A DNA stretch of 58,473 nt, from the NCBI GenBank assembly GCA_026645815.1, contig JAPKMR010000022.1:1-58473 (forward strand), given 5' to 3'. Below the pieces are notes generated by a model. That model searched no databases and was not told the origin of the DNA. It saw only the letters and a program-made list of their open reading frames with translations. The stretch is from Anaerolineae bacterium (GTDB lineage: Bacteria > Chloroflexota > Anaerolineae > B4-G1 > SLSP01). Below are positions 53,801 to 58,473 of the stretch, piece by piece. The translations under genes were made by a program, and so were the position numbers. The number at the start of each line of letters is the position of its first letter. The stretch's first letter is position 1.

Positions 53801-56800
53801 CAGGGCAAACGGTTGCTGTGGCGCTGCATCAACCGGAAGGACACCAGACCATCAATCTCTTCAACGAGGTTTTTGAACCACCCACCTACGGACCCGATAC
53901 CATCGTGGGCATGACAGAGCCTTCACTCACCGACGCCTTGGCGCGCCTCGAAGCCGGCGACCTTGCCATCTACGCCGCGCCCACCAGCGATCCTGACGCA
54001 GTCGCACAGATTGCCGCCTCGCCCAACCTGGAAGGTTATCTCTCTTACGGCAGCTACAACGAGCTCACCTTCAATCCCTCAGGTCCCATCTTCCCGGGGA
54101 CGGGGAAACTCAACCCCTTCGCCGTGCCGCGCATCCGTGAGGCGATGAACTGGTTAGTGGACCGCAAAACCATCCGGCAGGAAATCATGGGCGGGATGAG
54201 CACACCCAGGTGGCTTCCACTCAACTCCGCCTCGAGGGACTATGTGCTGCTTGCCAATGTGGCGCACGGTCTGGAACTGACCTATCGTCACGATAAAACC
54301 CTGGCGCAGCAGGTTATCGCGCAGGAGATGCTGGCGCTCGGCGCCAACCTCGTGGGCAACCAATGGCGCTTCAACGGCGAGCCGGTCGAGATCATACTCC
54401 TTATCCGCGTCGAGGATCACCGCATGCCCATAGGTGACTATGTTGCAGATGAGCTGGAGTCCATCGGCTTCACTGTTGATCGCCAATACAAACGCTCGGG
54501 AGAAGCATCGGCCATTTGGGTACAGACCGACCCCGCGGAAGGGCTTTTTCACATCTACACCGGCGGTTGGATCAGGATCACCACTGAGGTGGCGCGCGAC
54601 CTTTCTGGCGACTTCGCCTTCTTTTACACAGGCATGGGCCTGGATTGGCCTCTATGGCAAGCCTACACCCCCACGCCGGAATTCTACGAACTTGCCCGGC
54701 AGCTGCGCGACCACGAGTTTGCCAACCTTGAAGAGCGCCGCATGATGATGGCCCAGGCTCTCGAGTGGGCGATGGAGGACTCGGTGCGGATCTGGGTGCA
54801 GGATAATTTGAGTATCACCCCGCGCCGGGCGGAAGTGAGCTATGCCTCAGATGCCGTTGGCGGCATCAACGGCTCATGGTTGTGGCCCCACACGTTAGAA
54901 CGCACAGGTACCTTTACCCAATCCCTCAACATCGGCATTCCCGTGCTCTTCCAAGAGCCGTGGAATCCCCTCAACGGCAGCTCAGGGCTGTACGATATGA
55001 CCTTTATTCACGCCACAAGCGACAACGGGGTGGTACCCGATCCCTACAACGGACTTGTCTGGTCCCAGCGTATCGCCGGTGCCGCCGTCGTAGCAGAAGC
55101 CGGGTTGCCCATCAGCCGCACGCTGGATTGGGTGACCCTGCAATTCGCTCCCAGCATTGTGATACCCGCCGATGCCTGGGTGGATTGGGACCCCGCGACC
55201 GAGCATTTCCTCACCGCAGCCGAGGTCTACACGCAGCCGCAGTCTGCCCGGATCAAAAGTGTGGTCACCTACCCCCCTAATCTCTTCACTACCGTCACCT
55301 GGCACGATGGCAGCCCCTTCTCCATTGCGGATGTGGTGCTTAATATGATCCTCAGCCTGGATCGCGACTGGGTGAATATTCGTGGCGTGCGCATCATCTC
55401 CCAGAACCCACTCATCATCGAGACCTACACCGATGCTTACCAGATAGACGCCGAGCGGAATGTCATCACCTGGTGGCCCACCTACAGCACCGGTCCTGGC
55501 GCCTGGCACACACTAGCGTTGGGTTTGTTGGTAGAAGCAAATCGCGAAGGGGCATTCACGTCATGGGAGGCCGACGAATGGGGTGTGCCATGGCTGGATT
55601 ACGCTAACTGGCCCGGAAGCATACCTCTGGAGCGCAGATTGGCGACAGCACAAGCGCAAAATCTCATCCCTTATGCACCCACACTGGGCGCCTACATCAC
55701 CACGCCACAAGCGCAAGCCCGCTGGAGCGCCCTGGCAACCTGGTATGCAGCACGCGGACATTTCTGGGTCGGCACGGGGCCGTTGTATCTGGAACAGGCA
55801 CTCAAATCGCTCGGGCAACTTGCGCTTCGAGCCTATCCCGCTTATCCCGATGCGCCCGATCGTTGGGATGCCTTCGCCGAGGCGCCACTTGCCGAAGTTG
55901 CCATTACTGGACCTAACAGTGTACCGCAGGGCGTTGTCGCGGCCTTTGATGTACAAGTGATCCTGGCAGGGGCACCCTATCCCACCGCAGATATCGAAAG
56001 CGTGCGCTATCTACTGACCAATGCCCGAAATGAGGTTGCCCTCACCGGAGATGCCATGCCGGTGACGGATGGATTATGGCGAGTCACACTCACCGCAGCG
56101 CAGAGCACACAGTTACCTTTAGGCGGCAACGAACTAGAGGTCATCGTCAGTTCCAAACGGATCGCCATCGCCGCAGTTGCCACACACGCTTTCGAAACAA
56201 CGGGAATACGTGTATTAAGTGTTACGCCGAACAGCGGCGTCAACGATGCCCCAACACAGCTCACCATCGAGGGACGGCAATTCCAGGCGGGCGCCATCGC
56301 CGCCCTGGTGCGTGATGGCGCGGCGCAGCAGTTGGCAATCGTCTCCGTTTCTGACACTAGCTTGGAGGCGGTCGCGCCGGCGGGTCTGCCAGCAGGAACA
56401 TACGCGGTGAGGGTAATCAACCCGGATGGGAAGAGCGACACCTTACTTGGCGGTTTCACCTTGCTAACACGCACCGCACCGGTCATCACCGGGCTTAGTC
56501 CACAACAGGGGCCGAATAACATCCCGATCACGCTCGACATCTATGGCAGCAATTTCGGCCCGGGTCTTGTGGCAAGACTCGGCACCGTACTCTTAGAAGA
56601 TATCACCCTCGTTGATAGCACACACATCCGCGCCGTTGTTCCGCTCAACATCACTCCTGGCGTCTATACGTTGATCATCACCAATCTCGATGGTCAAGGC
56701 GCCCAACTAACCAATGCTTACACAGCTCTTACCAGCATAGATGATCTCTATCCGCGCGAGGGCAGCTTCTGGCTGGACCCCGTCACCCTACGGCAGGGAG

Positions 56801-58167
56801 ACCCCCTCACGCCGGTGTTGGGGATTGTGATCAACCGCCTCGGTGGCACAACCGTGTTGCCCAATGTGCCAGTTGAGTTCTTCTACCAACCCACCGGCAG
56901 CAGCGCCATTCTAATTGGACAAGCAAGCACACCTCCATTAGCACCCAATGGACAGGTTAATACACTTCCCCTGGAGTGGACAAATCTCCCGGCAGCCGGA
57001 ACCTACACCCTCGGCGCCGTGATTGATCCCGCTAATACGATTGCGGAAACGGTAGAGACCAACAACGTGTTCACGCGCACGGTCATCATCTTGCCACCGC
57101 TGCCCGATACAATTCCGCCGATCTTAGGAAGCTTCCGCATCAATACCGGTGAATACCACACCGCACAACGCCAGGTCTACCTCAACGTCGCCGCGGAGGA
57201 TAATGCGGGCGGTTCCGGTGTATCAAGCCTGCTATACATCGAATACGTCTACATCCACAGCCGCGGGGATTGGGTACCTGTGGCGACGAGCGGATGGCTG
57301 CCCTATACAGAAGCCGCAACCGCCTACCCCTGGCTGCTCACCCCCATGCCGGGGGTGCATTACCTCCGCGCGTGGGCAGCAGATGCGGCGGGCAACATTT
57401 CCCTCTACTGGCGCGCGGGGTTCATCAATCTGGTACCCGAGACTACGCCGGCAAGTATCGCCAGGGGGTTGGTACATACTTATCGCTTCCACTTCCAAGT
57501 AGGACAGAGCCTAAGCCTCGACCTCACTTCTGTAAACGGGGATGCCGATGTCTACGTCTTTGCGCCGGATGACAGCCTCATCACGCACAGCTTCTCAGAG
57601 AATCCAGTGGAGGGGGTAAGCTTCACAGCGACCCGTAACGGAATCTATCAGGTCGAGATATTTGGATACGTTGCCAGCGAATATACGCTGCAATTCACAC
57701 TGCAAGCACGCGCACAATCACCGGGGCAGGTACGCATCTCGGCCTCAAAAACACCACGTGGTGAACCACTGGTCAGCGCTGGCAATAGTCCTGAAGGTGA
57801 AGGTTATGCCGCAGGCGTGCCGAGCGCGCCCGCAGCACCTGCCGGACCGGTATGCGTAGCAGTGACCGGCATCAGCTTCACTTATTCACCCGCGCAAGCA
57901 TTGGTCAATAGCCCAGTCACGTTCAATGCGACGCTGGCACCTGCCGGAGCCACCATGCCCTTCACCCTCACCTGGACTTTTGGCGACGGGCAGAGCACCA
58001 CAGGCAACAACACCTCGCTCAGCCACACTTACACGACTGCAGGCGACAAGCCCGTGCAAGTGCAGGTTGCCAGTCCCTGCACACCAGGTGGAGTAATCGC
58101 GCAACAAACACTCACGATCAAAATGCGCCAGGTTTTCCTGCCGCTCGTCATGCGGAGCTTTCCATAG
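50878..58167 (+). CDS. Giant secreted protein: five repeats plus SBP family 5 domain
   Basis: A 2,429-residue exported protein with signal peptide (about 1-40). Residues about 90-1000 are five copies of a ~182-residue repeat starting near 90, 275, 456, 641 and 823; copies share NYxHDWVxGxYExGxT, a PDGNDTYxCAWDPxTEWD segment and two conserved Cys. Residues about 1000-1675 match a peptide-binding SBP_bac_5 domain. Then come two IPT/TIG domains (about 1778-1955), a CARDB-like domain (1958-2072), a beta-sandwich, a pre-peptidase C-terminal domain (2190-2278) and a PKD domain (2328-2412), ending in VFLPLVMRSFP. GGAGG lies 5 bases before ATG. Binding of peptides or polymers at the cell surface is inferred. 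Confidence 0.85.
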   Translation: MCTENSFKKLTGILGALSLGLGLLLAFGFLSNHLALAQFAARPAVPRPLSILTERNFDARELWQAKSHPDYPAEDDHKDVEISAALEFPELILWVNYDHDWVQGPYEVGHTAWLTVTNSTGTIKATAEVTTTLDPNGSEWTGFNSSTGNPWQPEHPDIQPGDFVYGKIDTGYTATVQVGQITGFVDAESDSITGTIDVPWLMPGPVDIECHTWGAPGGAPWKYDTVTPDGNDAFSCAWDPGTEWDVQPGQEIAVIYHNPAGHLIYGVFYAPVWDLILRTNYGHDWIEGNYEPGYTVWLTVTDNLGEIKAVARMDTGEVPWWNGDTGFSTSDGNPWHPARPDIQAGDFVYGAVSSGYTATVHLGTITGFVDVDRDSITGTVNAPWLPAEPIDVECHTWGAPDGAPHKWDTAIPDGNDTYACAWDPNTEWDVKPGQEIGVGYHEPVGHQVIGVFRSLHPVMQINYAHDWVQGNYEPGHTIWITVTDSGGGIKASAVMSTVVMPPDWGDWSGFSTNMADPWQPERPNIEIGDNVSARADNSYTGTVKLGAIAGFLDVDADAITGTVTAPWLMPGPVDLQCHPWGAPYWTPSKSDSIIPDGNDTYACAWDTDTEWDILPGQDVAVSYFDSDGHEIFDVYRAPVWDLIMSINYAHDWVEGNYEPGYTVWLTVTNNIGNLKATATLTTGVIPWWGEQTGFSTNLNDPWVPERPDMQPGDIIYGRLSNGYSATVELGQIAGFIDVDADTITGTVNAPWLLPEVLDVQCDPWIWPDWAPNKNDTVSPDGSDTYACAWDPNTEWDIRYGHDIGVAYREPAGHWVYGGFHAADYTLYLTANTHRDRIEGPYEAGYTLWLTVTNSSDVLKATIELQTEGMGFSTVDGAWQPEPPDIAPGDKIYGLVENGYSASMQVGGITGLVDLDADSITGIVDAAWFMPGPVDAECYAWDAPDWIPHRFDSVIPNGSDPYTCVWDPITEWDLQPGQTVAVALHQPEGHQTINLFNEVFEPPTYGPDTIVGMTEPSLTDALARLEAGDLAIYAAPTSDPDAVAQIAASPNLEGYLSYGSYNELTFNPSGPIFPGTGKLNPFAVPRIREAMNWLVDRKTIRQEIMGGMSTPRWLPLNSASRDYVLLANVAHGLELTYRHDKTLAQQVIAQEMLALGANLVGNQWRFNGEPVEIILLIRVEDHRMPIGDYVADELESIGFTVDRQYKRSGEASAIWVQTDPAEGLFHIYTGGWIRITTEVARDLSGDFAFFYTGMGLDWPLWQAYTPTPEFYELARQLRDHEFANLEERRMMMAQALEWAMEDSVRIWVQDNLSITPRRAEVSYASDAVGGINGSWLWPHTLERTGTFTQSLNIGIPVLFQEPWNPLNGSSGLYDMTFIHATSDNGVVPDPYNGLVWSQRIAGAAVVAEAGLPISRTLDWVTLQFAPSIVIPADAWVDWDPATEHFLTAAEVYTQPQSARIKSVVTYPPNLFTTVTWHDGSPFSIADVVLNMILSLDRDWVNIRGVRIISQNPLIIETYTDAYQIDAERNVITWWPTYSTGPGAWHTLALGLLVEANREGAFTSWEADEWGVPWLDYANWPGSIPLERRLATAQAQNLIPYAPTLGAYITTPQAQARWSALATWYAARGHFWVGTGPLYLEQALKSLGQLALRAYPAYPDAPDRWDAFAEAPLAEVAITGPNSVPQGVVAAFDVQVILAGAPYPTADIESVRYLLTNARNEVALTGDAMPVTDGLWRVTLTAAQSTQLPLGGNELEVIVSSKRIAIAAVATHAFETTGIRVLSVTPNSGVNDAPTQLTIEGRQFQAGAIAALVRDGAAQQLAIVSVSDTSLEAVAPAGLPAGTYAVRVINPDGKSDTLLGGFTLLTRTAPVITGLSPQQGPNNIPITLDIYGSNFGPGLVARLGTVLLEDITLVDSTHIRAVVPLNITPGVYTLIITNLDGQGAQLTNAYTALTSIDDLYPREGSFWLDPVTLRQGDPLTPVLGIVINRLGGTTVLPNVPVEFFYQPTGSSAILIGQASTPPLAPNGQVNTLPLEWTNLPAAGTYTLGAVIDPANTIAETVETNNVFTRTVIILPPLPDTIPPILGSFRINTGEYHTAQRQVYLNVAAEDNAGGSGVSSLLYIEYVYIHSRGDWVPVATSGWLPYTEAATAYPWLLTPMPGVHYLRAWAADAAGNISLYWRAGFINLVPETTPASIARGLVHTYRFHFQVGQSLSLDLTSVNGDADVYVFAPDDSLITHSFSENPVEGVSFTATRNGIYQVEIFGYVASEYTLQFTLQARAQSPGQVRISASKTPRGEPLVSAGNSPEGEGYAAGVPSAPAAPAGPVCVAVTGISFTYSPAQALVNSPVTFNATLAPAGATMPFTLTWTFGDGQSTTGNNTSLSHTYTTAGDKPVQVQVASPCTPGGVIAQQTLTIKMRQVFLPLVMRSFP

Positions 58168-58203
58168 TGCAGGAAATAAGATACCGCCATCAAATGTATC
58201 CGT

Positions 58204-58242
58204 AGGTTTTTCGCGACGGGGCAAAACCCTGTCGCGAAAAAC
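58204..58242. repeat. Extragenic hairpin element
   Basis: A 16-17-bp stem with one G-U pair (about 58204-58219 with 58226-58242), T-rich on the outer left and A-rich on the outer right, as in the other hairpin elements. It may terminate the giant gene. Confidence 0.7.
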
Positions 58243-58314
58243 CTCTGATAACTACAGGAATGATGCTACATCTATCGTTACCTGAAACCGCTCGCCTGGT
58301 CAAATTCATTTACA

Positions 58315-58343
58315 TTGACACTCTCCTATTCCTGCGCTACAAT
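58315..58343 (+). promoter_or_regulatory. Promoter for a gene beyond the window
   Basis: TTGACA (58315-58320), 17-base spacer, TACAAT (58338-58343). The downstream 130 bases have no clear start codon with ribosome site, so the gene begins past the edge. Confidence 0.7.
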
Positions 58344-58473
58344 GGAATTATCCACCGCCGCGTTGGCGCTGATGGTCAACTAAAGTAACGATATTCTTCT
58401 CCAATACGACACCTTTACTCGGCGCTACGCGGTAATCTGTCTCACCGCGTCTCCAAGCCAAGACCTGTCGTAA

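Noticed and set aside
51154..53844. Long open frame (about 900 codons) on the minus strand opposite the giant gene
   Set aside because: It lies exactly across the five repeats of the plus-strand gene, mirrors their periodicity, and its product looks like random His/Gly/Val-rich sequence; it results from codon bias.
1..58473. CRISPR array, rRNA, tRNA or transposase genes
   Set aside because: No evenly spaced direct repeats, no rRNA or tRNA-like cloverleaf sequences and no transposase domains were seen on either strand.

Overview
This 58.5 kb window looks like part of a chromosome from the phylum Chloroflexota, probably near Anaerolineae. That placement is an inference. It rests on large secreted proteins carrying a [YF][LI]PLVxR motif, Pro/Thr-rich lipoprotein linkers, TTGACA/TATAAT-type promoters, a T-box leader, and a variant ileS paired with an alaX gene. 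No rRNA, tRNA, CRISPR array, transposase or phage gene was seen. Nearly all content is ordinary chromosomal housekeeping plus cell-envelope genes.

Layout. 1-6.0 kb: HD phosphohydrolase, then ftsH, truD, an M42 aminopeptidase and a small membrane protein on the minus strand. 6.4-9.9 kb: multidomain histidine kinase and the ribosome GTPase der. 10-14.8 kb: minus-strand zinc-uptake operon zur-like/znuA/znuC/znuB/FmdB-like with its own promoter and operator, followed by a nitroreductase. 15-18.1 kb: pyruvate kinase, zinc-ribbon membrane protein, radC. 18.1-22.7 kb: an isoleucine-type T-box leader controlling alaX and ileS. 22.8-31 kb: secreted DUF11 protein, sugar-nucleotide dehydratase, a TtcA-like tRNA thiolase overlapping a lone KptA N-terminal domain, MFS transporter, DUF952 protein, two lipoproteins. 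31.3-36.9 kb: OsmC, leuS with a leader-peptide attenuator, and a geranylgeranyl-reductase-type flavoprotein. 37-44 kb: a long leader and SPFH/flotillin-like protein, an LCP protein, a Pho-box-like promoter with a short transcript unit, and a peptidoglycan amidase. 44-48.1 kb: a MarR regulator with a perfect palindromic operator and a heterodimeric ABC exporter. 48.4-58.2 kb: a WD40-type lipoprotein and a 2,429-residue secreted protein with five ~182-residue repeats fused to a peptide-binding (SBP family 5) domain.

How the genes connect. Two aminoacyl-tRNA synthetase units sense their own amino acid by different RNA mechanisms: a T-box with an AUC specifier for alaX-ileS, and a ribosome-mediated attenuator for leuS whose 26-codon leader uses all six leucine codons within 15 codons. 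The zinc operon appears autoregulated through a TTATTGA-N9-TCAATAA operator and ends in a zinc-ribbon protein with a His/Asp-rich tail. The window is also peppered with extragenic hairpin repeats; copies differ by compensating base changes, so the fold itself seems to be conserved.

All coordinates of short sites were read by eye and may be off by a base.
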